Assembly (NCBI GenBank): GCA_015689705.1
Contig: WVSN01000002.1
Span: 124,001 to 188,000, forward strand
DNA: 64,000 nt
DNA from: Rhodobacterales bacterium HKCCE3408
GTDB taxonomy: Bacteria > Pseudomonadota > Alphaproteobacteria > Rhodobacterales > Rhodobacteraceae
Direction: 5' to 3'
A model generated the notes under the pieces. It worked only from the letters and a program-made list of their open reading frames with translations, searched no databases and was not told the DNA's origin. Both the position numbers and the translations under genes were made by a program. Positions within the stretch are counted from its first letter, which is position 1. Each line of letters opens with the position of its first letter. Below, in pieces: positions 52,661 through 62,210 of the stretch.

Positions 52661-53442
52661 TGGACGATCGCGCCGATCCCTTTCCCGGCTTCGACGAGGC
52701 CGCCGCCGCGCTCACGCCCGACGGTCCGCCGCGGGTCTGGTCGCTGATTGTCACGGTCTTGGGCGACAACTCCGCCGACCCGGACTTCGAAATCGGCGCC
52801 GGCCCGCTCGCCCGCATACTCGAGCCCGCGGGTGTCACCGGTCCGGCGATGCGCGTCGCGCTCCACCGGCTCCGCCGCGACGGCTGGATCACCACCCGCC
52901 GCGACGGCCGGAGCGCGATCTACCGGCTCGCCTCCACCCGACAGCCCGAGACCCGCGCTGCCGGAGCCCGGATCTATGCAACCGAACCGCCGCCGCCCGG
53001 CTGGCATCTCCGCATCGCCGATCCGGACGCGGCGGCGCCGGAGCCGCCCGCGCGGGATGTAGCCACCGCTCTCGCACCGCGGATGATCCTGCATTCCGGT
53101 CCAGCCCCTGACGCATTCGCCTTCACGCCCTCCGGGCCTGCGCCCGACTGGATACGCGCCCGGATCTGCCCGCCCGATCTGATGCAGGCCTATCGGACGC
53201 TCCATGCCGGGCTCGCCACGGCCGAAGCCATCACCCGTGCCGCGCCGCCGTCGGCCGATCCGCGCGCCATGGCGCTCCGGCTCCTGACCGTCCACGCCTG
53301 GCGCCGCGTTCTCCTGCGCCACCCGCCGTTCCCGGACGATCTCTTCCCGGCGGACTGGCCCGGGCCGGACTGCCGCGCCCTTGTCGCAACGCTCCTCGCC
53401 CGGCTGCCGCGGCCGACCGCAGACGACCTCGCCGCGCTCTGA
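52660..53442 (+). CDS. paaX: PaaX-family transcriptional regulator
   Basis: A 260-residue regulator. The N-terminal winged-helix has VWSLIVTVLGDNSADP, MRVALHRLRRDGWIT and RRDGRSAIYRL, typical of PaaX-like GntR-type domains. The C-terminal half has a conserved RLLTVHAWRRVLLRHPPFPDDLFPADWPG, which is the PaaX C-terminal signature. In E. coli PaaX represses paa genes and is released by phenylacetyl-CoA. Here it is the last gene of the operon, translationally linked to paaZ (TGATG). Confidence 0.92.
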   Translation: MDDRADPFPGFDEAAAALTPDGPPRVWSLIVTVLGDNSADPDFEIGAGPLARILEPAGVTGPAMRVALHRLRRDGWITTRRDGRSAIYRLASTRQPETRAAGARIYATEPPPPGWHLRIADPDAAAPEPPARDVATALAPRMILHSGPAPDAFAFTPSGPAPDWIRARICPPDLMQAYRTLHAGLATAEAITRAAPPSADPRAMALRLLTVHAWRRVLLRHPPFPDDLFPADWPGPDCRALVATLLARLPRPTADDLAAL

Positions 53443-53496
53443 CGGACCCTTCATCTTTCCGGAAATACTCCGGGGTGCGGGGCAGCGCCCCGCGTC

Positions 53497-55401
53497 CTAC
53501 TCCGCCGCTTCGCGCCCCGGATCCTCGCCGGTCTCACGGATCACGCTCATCCGCTTCTGCAGCGACAGCACCCTCGGCCCGAGGATGTTGCGCACCCGTT
53601 CGACATACTGCGCGTTTTCCGTCGCCGGCACGGCCGGGTCATAGACGTCGGCCACCTCGACCATTGCGCGCCGGTCGTCCTCGTTGAACGCGTCGACCAT
53701 CATCTGCGCCCGTTCGCGGTCGGTGCCGAGCGCCTCGATCGCCGACCGCCCGATCCGGAGCGAGGCGTCGTAGGTCTCGCGGATGATGTCGCGGCAACCG
53801 AGCCACCAGAGATCGTACACATGGTGCCGGTTCACCGCCCGCGCGATCACGTGGACATGCGGATGGTTCTTGATGACGTAGCTGACGAGCTGGTCGATCT
53901 GCTCTTTCTGGTCGATCGCGACCACCAGGATCTTCGCCTCCTCGATCCCGGCCGCGTGCAGTAGGTCGGGCCGCGTCGCGTCGCCGTAATAGGTCTTCAC
54001 GCCGAACATCCGGAGGTTCTCGATCTGGCGCGAGGAATAGTCGATCACCGTCGACTGATAGCCTGCCCCCTCGAGGATCCGCTGCACCAGCCCGCCGACC
54101 CGGCCGCGCCCGGCGATGATGATCTTCGACGTCTCTTCGATCGCGTCGGCCTCCCGGTCCTCGGCGGCCGAGAAGCGCGGCGCCAGCACGCGGTCATAAA
54201 GAATGAACAGCGCCGGCGTCAGCAGCATCGACAGTGCCACGACCAGGAGAAGCTGATCGGCCAGAGGTCCGGGAATCACGGCGTTCGCGACCGTGAAGGA
54301 CAGCAGCACGAATCCGAACTCGCCCGCCTGCGCCAGACCGAGCGCGAAGAGCCAGCGATCCGAGCCGCGCAGCTTGAAGAACCAGCCAAGGACGAAGAGG
54401 ACAGCCGCCTTCAACGCCATCAGCCCGAGCGTCAGCCCGAGGATCGGCGCGAGGTTCTCGGCCAGCAGCGCGAAGTTCACCCCGGCGCCGACCGTCATGA
54501 AGAACAGCCCGAGCAGCAGACCGCGGAACGGGTCGATGTCCGATTCCAGCTCGTGCCGGTATTCCGAGTTTGCCAGCACCACGCCGGCAAGGAACGTGCC
54601 GAGCGCCGCGGACAGCCCGACGAGGCTCATCAGCAGCGCGATGCCGATCACCATCAGCAGCGCCGTCGCGGTAAAGAGCTCGCGCAGATTGGCCACGGCG
54701 ATGAACCGGAAGACCGGCCGCGTCAGGTAGGCCCCGCCCAGGATCACGGTCGCGATGGCGGCCAGCGTCACCAGAGTCGTCTGCCAGCCGTTCATCCCGG
54801 CGACAAGGCTCATGCCCGGCCCGTGGTCGCCCTCGCCGGCCGCGGCTTCCGCGCCATGCGCGATCTCGGCGCTGTGCTGGGCCAGTTCGGGTATCGCCAG
54901 AAGCGGTAGCAGCGCCAGCATCGGGATGACCGCGATGTCCTGGGTCAGCAGGACCGAAAAGCTCGCCTGCCCGCCATCGGACCGCATCAGCCCTTTCTCG
55001 TTCAGTGTCTGCAGCACGATCGCCGTCGAGGACAGGGCGAAGACAAGACCCACGGCCAGCGCCACCGACCACGACAGGCCGAGCACCATGCCGCCGGCCA
55101 TGACCAGCGCTGTGGTAACCGCGATCTGCCCGCCGCCAAGCCCCAGAAGCTGCATCCGCATGTTCCAGAGATTCTTCGGCTCGAGCTCCAACCCGACGAG
55201 GAACAGCATCATCACCACGCCGAACTCGGCGAAATGCTGGATCGAGACGACGTCGACATGCAGCAGGGCAAGGATCGGGCTGATGACGATCCCCGCGATC
55301 AGGTAGCCAAGGACCGAGCCAAGCCCGAGCCGCGAGGCAATCGGGACCGAGATCACCCCGGCGACGAGGAAGACGAAGGCGAGCAGCAGAAAATCGGTCA
55401 T
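53497..55401 (-). CDS. Monovalent cation:proton antiporter-2 (KefB/KefC-like)
   Basis: A 634-residue inner-membrane protein: about 12-13 helices of the Na+/H+ exchanger (CPA2) type at residues 1-390 (ISVPIASRLGLGSVLGYLIAG; FALSSTAIVLQTL with the S-T-A motif). A cytosolic TrkA-N domain (IIIAGRGRVGGLVQRIL, NAD-binding GxGxxG variant) and a C-terminal extension follow. This is the glutathione-gated potassium efflux architecture, though gating by glutathione is not shown here. No ancillary KefF/KefG gene is adjacent. Confidence 0.9.
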   Translation of the reverse strand: MTDFLLLAFVFLVAGVISVPIASRLGLGSVLGYLIAGIVISPILALLHVDVVSIQHFAEFGVVMMLFLVGLELEPKNLWNMRMQLLGLGGGQIAVTTALVMAGGMVLGLSWSVALAVGLVFALSSTAIVLQTLNEKGLMRSDGGQASFSVLLTQDIAVIPMLALLPLLAIPELAQHSAEIAHGAEAAAGEGDHGPGMSLVAGMNGWQTTLVTLAAIATVILGGAYLTRPVFRFIAVANLRELFTATALLMVIGIALLMSLVGLSAALGTFLAGVVLANSEYRHELESDIDPFRGLLLGLFFMTVGAGVNFALLAENLAPILGLTLGLMALKAAVLFVLGWFFKLRGSDRWLFALGLAQAGEFGFVLLSFTVANAVIPGPLADQLLLVVALSMLLTPALFILYDRVLAPRFSAAEDREADAIEETSKIIIAGRGRVGGLVQRILEGAGYQSTVIDYSSRQIENLRMFGVKTYYGDATRPDLLHAAGIEEAKILVVAIDQKEQIDQLVSYVIKNHPHVHVIARAVNRHHVYDLWWLGCRDIIRETYDASLRIGRSAIEALGTDRERAQMMVDAFNEDDRRAMVEVADVYDPAVPATENAQYVERVRNILGPRVLSLQKRMSVIRETGEDPGREAAE

Positions 55402-55435
55402 TCCAAACGTCCCCCGGGGCGCAAACTGCGAAACC

Positions 55436-56326
55436 CTAGACTGCGCGGCGAAGGAATTCCATCGCGGCGCGCGTCTTCATCGGAAGGACGTCGCGGGCGG
55501 GATAGGCCATCCAGACGGCGCCCTCGGCGCGGGTCGCCGTCACCTCCCAGTCGGGAAGGACATGGGCCAGCTCCCCTTCGGCGATCAGGGGGTCGACCAG
55601 CCAGCCCGGCAGAAGCGCGATTCCAAGCCCGGCGCGCGCCGCTCCGAGAAGGCCGCCGGTCGATGTCACGGCGACGGATCCCGTGACCGCCTGGGCGACG
55701 GTATTGCCGTCCCGGTCGCGGAACAGCCAGCGGCTGCGGAATTCGGTATCGGGTTCCAGCAGGCAGTCGAGGTGAAGCAGATCGGCCGGCGCGAAGATCG
55801 GGTCGCTGCGGTCGAGGTAGCTCTGGTCGGCGACGGCGCGCATACCGCTGTCAGTCAGCCGCGTGGCCACGAGATCCTCGGCCGCAGGTGGCGTCAGCCG
55901 CAGCGCGAGATCGATCCGCTCGGCCGTCACATCGGGCGTCGCGTCGGTCAGGATGCACTCGACCCGCACGTCGGGGAAGTCGCGGCGGAACGCCGTCAGC
56001 CGGGGCAGGATCAGCCGCTGGCCAAGCGCGACAGGCGCCGAGATCCGCAGCGTCCCGGTGGGCCGGGCGCGGTCGTCCCGCGCCTTGTCGCTCAGCCGTT
56101 CGATTTCCTCGATCAGCGGCACGATCCGCGACAGGTAAAGCTCTCCGGCCCGGGTCAGCCTGACCTGCCGGCGCGCCCGGTCGAACAGTTTGACGCCCAG
56201 GCTCCGCTCCAGCGCCGCGATCGCCCGGCTGACCGAGGACGGGTCGATCCCGCGCGACCGCGCTGTTGCGCTGAAGCTGCCGGACGCGGCGGCGTCGGCG
56301 AAGATCTGGACATCACGGAGATTCAT
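55436..56326 (-). CDS. LysR family transcriptional regulator
   Basis: A 296-residue protein. The N-terminal helix-turn-helix is VQIFADAAASGSFSATARSRGI and DPSSVSRAIAALERSLGVKLF. The effector domain of the periplasmic-binding type follows, with GTLRISAPVALGQ and AARAGLGIALLPGWL. It belongs to the CrgA/YhjC-like group by sequence. Effector is unknown. The gene lies downstream of the MFS transporter on the same strand, with 71 bases between, which include a short palindrome. Confidence 0.9.
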   Translation of the reverse strand: MNLRDVQIFADAAASGSFSATARSRGIDPSSVSRAIAALERSLGVKLFDRARRQVRLTRAGELYLSRIVPLIEEIERLSDKARDDRARPTGTLRISAPVALGQRLILPRLTAFRRDFPDVRVECILTDATPDVTAERIDLALRLTPPAAEDLVATRLTDSGMRAVADQSYLDRSDPIFAPADLLHLDCLLEPDTEFRSRWLFRDRDGNTVAQAVTGSVAVTSTGGLLGAARAGLGIALLPGWLVDPLIAEGELAHVLPDWEVTATRAEGAVWMAYPARDVLPMKTRAAMEFLRRAV

Positions 56327-56339
56327 CTATGAATGCGGA

Positions 56340-56349
56340 TTATGCATAA
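56340..56349. promoter_or_regulatory. Palindrome TTATGCATAA ahead of the LysR gene
   Basis: Perfect ten-base palindrome at 56340-56349, 14 bases ahead of the LysR start. The position suits an autoregulatory site or a promoter core, but it is short. Confidence 0.3.
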
Positions 56350-56397
56350 GTCAGGTGCAGAACGTCCCACACCTTTGCAGATCACGCAAGTATAGGA

Positions 56398-57666
56398 TCA
56401 GGTGGCAGGCGCAGTGTCCTGACTGGTCTCGTCCTCGTCCGAGGCTGACCGCATCGCGATGGTTTCCGGCGTCGCGGCCCGCGGCAACGGCGCGGCGACG
56501 AAAGCGGTCTTTTCCTCGGGCGCCACCGCGGCCCGCGCCCGCAGACGGACGATGGCGAACAGGATCAGCAGTCCGTGGGCGGCGGCGGTCACGGCGAACA
56601 GGTATTGCGGGTGCGGCCCGGTCATCAGCACACCGGCCACAGTCGGTCCGACGATCGACCCAGCGCCGAACGTCAGCAGCAGTCCGCCGGAAACCTGGAT
56701 GCCGGTGCCCGGCGCCGCATGGTCGTTCGCATGGGCCACGATCAGCGGATACATCGAGAACACCGCCGTGCCGAAGATCGCCACTATGGCAAGATTCAGA
56801 CCTGGCGACACCACGCCGGCGAAAAGGAACAGCAGGTCGGCCACCAACCCGACCAGTGCGGTTCCGATCAGGACCAGCCGACGGTCGAACCGGTCCGACA
56901 GGAAACCGACCGGCATTTGCGCCACGGCGCCGGCCAGCACCGGGACCGAGGCGAACAGCGCCACCTCCTGCAGCGTCAGGCCGACCCGCGCGGCATAGAC
57001 AGCCGACATCGCGCCGAACGCCCCGTTCGAGATGCCGACCATCAGCACGGCGAAGACGGCGATAGGCGAATTACGCCACAGCGCCCGCAGGTCGAGCTTG
57101 ACGGTCGTCAGCGCCTGCGGGGTCTGCGTGGCCGAGATCGCGGTCGGCAGCAGGGCAAGGCAGTAGATGATCGCAGCCAGGACGAAAAACAGGTAACCCG
57201 AAGGATCGCCAAGCGTCAGCGCAAGCTGGCCCATTGTCGAGGCCGCGAGGTTGACCATCGTGTAGACACCGAAGATACGCCCGCGTGTATTGCTGTCGGC
57301 CCGCTCACTCAGCCAGCTTTCCACGATCATCGCCGCACCGGCGAAGCAGAAGCCCGACACCGCGCGCAGCGGAATCCAGACCCATGGCGTCAGGATCAGC
57401 AGCGAGATGAGCACCGTGATCGCCGCCAGCGCGCACATCGCCCCGAAGGCGCGGATATGGCCGACGCGCGCCACCACCGCCGGCATCCGGAGGCAGCCCG
57501 CAACGTAGCCGATTGCCCAACCGGTGCCCAGAAACCCGAGCTCGGTCGCGGTGAAGCCCTCGATCTCGCCCCGGATCGGCAGGATCAGGCCGTTCACGCC
57601 GCCGGCGAACAACAGGAAGGCCGAGCCGAGGAACAGGGCACCGAGCGGCAGAAGGCTGCGGATCAT
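56398..57666 (-). CDS. MFS transporter
   Basis: A 422-residue major-facilitator protein with about 12 helices. The A-like motif is in the GFLSDRFDRRLVLIG loop between helices 8 and 9, and RGRIFGVYTMVNLAAS follows helix 4. It resembles the YcaD-like group of MFS proteins. A polar C-terminal tail (SASDEDETSQDTAPAT) is cytoplasmic. Substrate unknown. It is upstream of the LysR gene, on the same strand. Confidence 0.87.
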   Translation of the reverse strand: MIRSLLPLGALFLGSAFLLFAGGVNGLILPIRGEIEGFTATELGFLGTGWAIGYVAGCLRMPAVVARVGHIRAFGAMCALAAITVLISLLILTPWVWIPLRAVSGFCFAGAAMIVESWLSERADSNTRGRIFGVYTMVNLAASTMGQLALTLGDPSGYLFFVLAAIIYCLALLPTAISATQTPQALTTVKLDLRALWRNSPIAVFAVLMVGISNGAFGAMSAVYAARVGLTLQEVALFASVPVLAGAVAQMPVGFLSDRFDRRLVLIGTALVGLVADLLFLFAGVVSPGLNLAIVAIFGTAVFSMYPLIVAHANDHAAPGTGIQVSGGLLLTFGAGSIVGPTVAGVLMTGPHPQYLFAVTAAAHGLLILFAIVRLRARAAVAPEEKTAFVAAPLPRAATPETIAMRSASDEDETSQDTAPAT

Positions 57667-57757
57667 GGGCGGGCTCTCTCGTTACGCGGGTCTTCGTCCC
57701 AAGGCTACCGAGAGCCGGCCCGGTGCTTCAACCCTGCGTCCGACGCGAGGGGTCGCC

Positions 57758-58372
57758 TCAGGCGGCGATCAGCCGGGCGAGCGGCGCGGTCTGCGCCGCC
57801 ACGATCTCGCGCAGGCGCTCCAGCGTCATGGCATCGTCCTTCACGAATTCCACGAACATCTGGTTGAGATTGTTGAACAGGACCTGCCCGATCGCGCGCG
57901 GATCAAGATCGCCGCGCACCCGGCCCTGCGCCTGGAACCGAGCCACGAGGTCCGAGACCTGCGCCGCCAGACGCCGGTCAAGCGCACTGTAGTTCAACCC
58001 GTTCGGCGTGCGGGGCGCCTCGATCGACAGCGCCATTGCAGTGCGCCACATCTCCTTGGTCAGATAGTTCAGCGAGTGGTCGTAGTAGCAGAAGGTCAGC
58101 GCCAGCAGTGCATCGCACGGATCGGCCGGCGGGTCGTCGACGATGGCCTGCCCGTCGGCCAGCACCTCCTCGACCTCAAGCGTCACCGCCGCGATCAGGA
58201 TGTCGCCCTTGCTGCCATAGTAGTTGTAGACCGTCCCGACCGAGACCTCGGCCTCCTCGGCCAGGTCCTCGATGCGGACGGCCTTGTATCCGTCTGCCCG
58301 GAATTTGCGCAGCGCGGCGCCGAGGATGCGTTGTTCGCGGTCAGCTTTCTGTCGTTCCCGAAGCCGTGCCAT
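57758..58372 (-). CDS. TetR family transcriptional regulator
   Basis: A 204-residue regulator. The N-terminal helix-turn-helix is RILGAALRKFRADGYKAVRIEDLAEEA and SVGTVYNYYGSKGDIL. The C-terminal domain is helical and of unknown ligand. It is divergent from the polyamine-type ABC transporter, with 127 bases between their starts, and is the likely controller of that operon. Confidence 0.9.
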   Translation of the reverse strand: MARLRERQKADREQRILGAALRKFRADGYKAVRIEDLAEEAEVSVGTVYNYYGSKGDILIAAVTLEVEEVLADGQAIVDDPPADPCDALLALTFCYYDHSLNYLTKEMWRTAMALSIEAPRTPNGLNYSALDRRLAAQVSDLVARFQAQGRVRGDLDPRAIGQVLFNNLNQMFVEFVKDDAMTLERLREIVAAQTAPLARLIAA

Positions 58373-58400
58373 CGCGTCCGCCGCCCAAATGAAGTTCCGC

Positions 58401-58441
58401 TCAAATTTGAAGTTGACTTAAAAACTGAGGCCATTCAACTT
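58401..58441. promoter_or_regulatory. Operator/promoter candidates between tetR and the ABC importer operon
   Basis: TCAAATTTGA (58401-58410) is a perfect ten-base palindrome. AAGTTGA (58410-58416) and TCAACTT (58435-58441) form a seven-base inverted repeat around 18 bases. TTGACT (58413-58418) is a possible -35 element for the + strand. Together they make a plausible TetR-family control region for the divergent genes. Confidence 0.5.
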
Positions 58442-58499
58442 TTTTCCCATGGGCCGCGCGTATCTGCCTCCGCGACGGCCGCCAACGGGGAGACTTGCG

Positions 58500-59552
58500 A
58501 TGACGAAACGGATCAGCGCCCTTCTGGGCGGCACCGCGATCGTGGCCTTGGCCGGGCCGGCCGCGGCACAGGAACTCAACGCGCTCGTCTGGTGCGACCA
58601 CACCGACGAAGCCCTGATCGCGCCGTTCGAGGAAGAATTCGGCGTGACCGTGAACCTGCGCGAATACGAAGGCACCGGCGCCGCGCTCGCGCTCCTGGAA
58701 CAGTCCCGCCCGGGCGACTGGGACGTCCTCGTGATCGACGGGATCGACGTGTTCCGCGTGGTCGAGGCCGGGCTGATGGCGCCCCTCCCGCGAGATGAAC
58801 TGCCGCTGGACGACTTCTTCCCCGAGATCGTGATGGAAGAGAACAATGCCGTGGACGGCACGCTTTACGCGGTGACGGAGAAATTCGGCTACAACACGAT
58901 CTCCTACAACTCGGAGAACGTGGACCCCGAGGACATGCAGGACCTGTCGACCGTCTGGTCGGACGAGTACGCCGGCCGCATCAGCATCTACGACTATTAC
59001 CTGCCCGTCATGGGCCTCGCCGCGCTGTCGGCAGGGATCGACACCGCCGCCATGGACGCGGCCTCGCTCGAGACCATCGCGCCCGTCCTGTCGCAGATGC
59101 GTGCCTCGGCCGCCTCGGTCGCGGGCGTCGTCGCTGCGCAGACGGCGCTCGCCACGGGCGAAGTCGACATTGTCGTCGGTGGCGGCGAGTGGCTGACCGC
59201 TGTTCTGTCCGCCGACCAGCCCGAGCTGACCTGGACGATCCCGGACCAGGGCGCGGTGCGCTGGACCCAGTCGATCGGCGTTCTGGCCGACAGCGAGAAC
59301 CCGGACCTCGCGCTTGAATTCGTCAAGTACATCGTCAGTGCGGAAGGGCAGGCGCGGCTGGCCACGTCCTCCTGCTTCTGGGGGATGCCGGCGAACTCCG
59401 CCGCGGGTGACATCCTGACCGAGGATCAGCGCGCCGCGCTCCGCTGGGACGAGCAGGGCGACTACCTCGCCCGGACACAGCTCTACCCCGCGCCCGACGC
59501 CGATCTCGACATCGAGATGCAGGACCTCTGGCTGGACACGCTCCAGCAATGA
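58500..59552 (+). CDS. Polyamine-type ABC transporter substrate-binding protein
   Basis: A 350-residue periplasmic protein with a signal peptide (RISALLGGTAIVALAGPAAAQ). Its mature part begins LNALVWCDHTDEALIAPFEEEFG. The length and fold type (SBP cluster D, PotD-like) fit spermidine/putrescine-class importers, but the specific ligand is unknown. GGGGAG lies ahead of the ATG. It leads a five-gene operon: binding protein, two permeases, ATPase, MBL-fold hydrolase. Confidence 0.87.
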   Translation: MTKRISALLGGTAIVALAGPAAAQELNALVWCDHTDEALIAPFEEEFGVTVNLREYEGTGAALALLEQSRPGDWDVLVIDGIDVFRVVEAGLMAPLPRDELPLDDFFPEIVMEENNAVDGTLYAVTEKFGYNTISYNSENVDPEDMQDLSTVWSDEYAGRISIYDYYLPVMGLAALSAGIDTAAMDAASLETIAPVLSQMRASAASVAGVVAAQTALATGEVDIVVGGGEWLTAVLSADQPELTWTIPDQGAVRWTQSIGVLADSENPDLALEFVKYIVSAEGQARLATSSCFWGMPANSAAGDILTEDQRAALRWDEQGDYLARTQLYPAPDADLDIEMQDLWLDTLQQ

Positions 59553-60400
59553 CCGGCGCGCGGTCCGGAGCGGCGGGCTGGGGCTTCGTCGCCCCGGCCC
59601 TGCTCTGGACGCTCGCGTTCTTCATCGTGCCTTTCGTCGTGATGGGCGCGATGAGTCTCGCCACGCTCGACGGCCGGACGCTGGTCTGGGGCCTCCACCC
59701 GGATAACTACGTGGAGCTCGCGACCCGCGCCTATCTCTGGCGCGCGATCATCGTCTCGCTCGAGATTACGCTAACCGTCACCATCGTCTCGGTCCTGCTG
59801 GCCTATCCGCTCGCCGCGATCATCGCCTTCCGCGTGCCGCCGCGCTGGCAGCGGTTGGCCCTTCTGCTTGCGATCCTGCCGTTCTGGACGTCCTACGTCG
59901 TCCGCTCCTACGCCTGGCTTCTTGTGCTGGCGCAGGAGGGCATCGTGAACCGGGCGCTGACCGGAATCGGGCTGCTCGACGATCCGGTGCGGCTCGCCAA
60001 TACCCGCTTCGCCACGGTCACCGGTTTCGTGCACTTCTTCGTCATGCTGCTGACCCTGACGATCTACGCCAACCTCGTGCAGCTTTCGCCGAATTATCGC
60101 CGCGCGGCCATGGATCTTGGCGCGAACGCATTTCAGACCTTTCGCCACGTGATCCTGCCGCTCACGTTGCCCGGGATCGTGACCGGTGCCTTTCTGACCT
60201 TCGTCCTGTGCATCGGCGACTACGTCACGCCGCAGATCCTCGGCGGCAATACCGAGCTGACCGTGCCGCAAGTCATCATGGTGCAGCTTGGCCGGCGCGC
60301 GAACTTCCCGCTCGCCTCGGCGCTGGCCATCGTGCTGATGGGAATCGTGACGCTGGCCTATCTCGGCTGCGCCCGCTGGCTGAGGCTCGACCGGATATGA
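59549..60400 (+). CDS. ABC transporter permease (PotB-like)
   Basis: A 283-residue inner-membrane permease with six helices. The EAA-loop is AAMDLGANAFQTFRHVILPLTLPG, characteristic of the PotB/PotC class. FVLCIGDYVTPQILGG lies near the C-terminus, which is a PotB-specific segment. Overlaps the binding-protein stop and the next permease start by four bases each. Confidence 0.92.
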   Translation: MTGARSGAAGWGFVAPALLWTLAFFIVPFVVMGAMSLATLDGRTLVWGLHPDNYVELATRAYLWRAIIVSLEITLTVTIVSVLLAYPLAAIIAFRVPPRWQRLALLLAILPFWTSYVVRSYAWLLVLAQEGIVNRALTGIGLLDDPVRLANTRFATVTGFVHFFVMLLTLTIYANLVQLSPNYRRAAMDLGANAFQTFRHVILPLTLPGIVTGAFLTFVLCIGDYVTPQILGGNTELTVPQVIMVQLGRRANFPLASALAIVLMGIVTLAYLGCARWLRLDRI

Positions 60401-61170
60401 TGCGCGCGGCGTCCTGGGCCTACCTGATCCTCGCCTACGGCTTCATCTACCTGCCGGTAATGACGCTCGTCCTGTTCTCGTTCCAAGGCAGCGGCCTGCC
60501 GGTCCCGCCCTTCGACGGCCCGTCACTTCAATGGTACGGCGAAGTCCTCGGCGATCGTGACGTGACCGATGCGCTAATCCATTCGCTCACCGTCTCGCTC
60601 GGGTCGTCGGCCATCGCCGTCGCGCTCGGCTTCTGCGCCGCGTACGGGCTCGCGCGCTTCATCCTGCCGGGCTCGGCCCTGATCCGAGGGCTCCTCATCG
60701 CGCCGATCACCGTCAGCTACCTGATCGTCGGCCTCGGCCTTCTGATCGTGCTGACCAATGCCGGTCTCGCCCTGTCGCTCCTGACCGTCGCCATCGGCCA
60801 TGTCGTCATCAACCTGCCGCTCGCCTTCGCGATCATCTACGCCTCGATGGGCGCGCAGCAGCAGAATGCCGAACGCGCCGCGCGCGATCTCGGTGCGGGC
60901 GAGCTTCAGGTCGTCACGCTCGTCACCGTGCCGATGGTCGCGCCCGCCATCGCCGCGGCCTTCTTCCTCTCCGTCACGCTCAGCTGGGACGAGTTCATCA
61001 TCGCCTTCCTGCTTTCGCGCTTCGACATCACGCTCCCGGTCGAGATCTGGTCGATGCTGTCCTCCGGCCTCTCGCCGCGTCTGAACGCGGTCGGCAGCGT
61101 CGTCTTCCTCGTCTCGGTGGCGGGCGTCCTGATCCTCGAACTTCTGGTCCTCAGGAGGCGGCGGGCATGA
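60397..61170 (+). CDS. ABC transporter permease (PotC-like)
   Basis: A 257-residue second permease. The EAA-loop is AARDLGAGELQVVTLVTVPMVAPA and the C-terminal region has SVTLSWDEFIIAFLLS, the PotC-type DEF segment. Six helices. Starts at an ATGATG pair that overlaps the PotB-like stop; the stop overlaps the ATPase start. Confidence 0.92.
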   Translation: MMRAASWAYLILAYGFIYLPVMTLVLFSFQGSGLPVPPFDGPSLQWYGEVLGDRDVTDALIHSLTVSLGSSAIAVALGFCAAYGLARFILPGSALIRGLLIAPITVSYLIVGLGLLIVLTNAGLALSLLTVAIGHVVINLPLAFAIIYASMGAQQQNAERAARDLGAGELQVVTLVTVPMVAPAIAAAFFLSVTLSWDEFIIAFLLSRFDITLPVEIWSMLSSGLSPRLNAVGSVVFLVSVAGVLILELLVLRRRRA

Positions 61171-62210
61171 CGGCGGATGTGACACTTTCGGGGGTCTCTC
61201 ACAACTTCGGCGACTTCCGGGCGCTGACGGGCATCGACCTTCAGATCGCCGCCGGCGAATACGTCACGCTTCTCGGGCCGTCCGGATGCGGCAAGACCAC
61301 GCTCCTGTCGATCCTCGGCGGTTTCCTCGAACCGACCTCCGGCGCCGTCCACATCGGCGGCCGCGACATGACCCGCGTCGCGCCAGCGAAGCGCCCGACG
61401 ACGACCATGTTCCAGGATTACGCGCTCTTCCCGCATATGAGCCTCCACGACAACGTCGCCTTCGGCCTCCGGATGGCGGGGATGGGCAAGGCGCAGCGCC
61501 ATGCCGTCGCGGACGAGAAGCTCGCTATGGTCGGCCTCGGAACGTCGGGCCACAAGCGCCCGCACGAGGTCTCGGGCGGGCAGCGCCAGCGCGTCGCGCT
61601 CGCCCGGGCGCTCGCGGTCGAACCGGATGTCCTTCTCCTCGACGAGCCGCTCGGCGCGCTCGACCTCAAACTCCGCCGTGCGATGCAGGACGAGTTGAAG
61701 GCGATCCAGCGGCAAGTGGGCACGACCTTCGTCCACGTCACCCACGACCAGGAAGAGGCGATGGCCATCGCCGACTGCATCGTGGTGATGAATGCCGGAC
61801 GGATCGAGGATGCCGGCCCGCCCGCCCGCGTCTACCGCCGCCCGGCGACGCTCTTCACCGCGGATTTCATGGGCGAGATGAACCACCTGCCGGCGAAGGT
61901 CGACGGGTCGGGCGCGACAACCGCGCTCGGCACGGTTCCGGCTGACGGCATCCGCCCCGGCGCCGCGACCGTTTGCATCCGGCCCGAGGCGCTGTCGACC
62001 GGCGCGGGCACGCTCGATCTGGGCCCCGCCACGCTCCGCGACGCGGCCTTCTTCGGCACCCATATCCGCGCCCACCTGACGCCCGAGGCCGCGCCCGGTC
62101 TCACGCTTGTCGCGCACCTGCCGCCCGGTGCCAGCGCCGAACCGGGAACCCGGCTCCAGCTCTCGGCCGAACCCGACGCGATCCTCGTCTATCCGGAGGA
62201 CAGTCCATGA
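61167..62210 (+). CDS. ABC transporter ATP-binding protein (PotA-like)
   Basis: A 347-residue ATPase. Walker A is GPSGCGKTT, the Q-loop is MFQDYALFPHMS, the signature is VSGGQRQRVALARAL, Walker B is LLLDEPLGALD and the switch His is in HVTHDQEEAMAIAD. A C-terminal TOBE domain covers about residues 250-347. Overlaps the permease upstream and the MBL-fold gene downstream by four bases each. Confidence 0.93.
   Translation: MTADVTLSGVSHNFGDFRALTGIDLQIAAGEYVTLLGPSGCGKTTLLSILGGFLEPTSGAVHIGGRDMTRVAPAKRPTTTMFQDYALFPHMSLHDNVAFGLRMAGMGKAQRHAVADEKLAMVGLGTSGHKRPHEVSGGQRQRVALARALAVEPDVLLLDEPLGALDLKLRRAMQDELKAIQRQVGTTFVHVTHDQEEAMAIADCIVVMNAGRIEDAGPPARVYRRPATLFTADFMGEMNHLPAKVDGSGATTALGTVPADGIRPGAATVCIRPEALSTGAGTLDLGPATLRDAAFFGTHIRAHLTPEAAPGLTLVAHLPPGASAEPGTRLQLSAEPDAILVYPEDSP

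Noticed and set aside
58500-62210. Firm naming as potDBCA (spermidine/putrescine importer)
   Set aside because: Gene order and families match, but the binding protein's ligand residues could not be judged and the operon carries an additional hydrolase, so only a family-level name is given.
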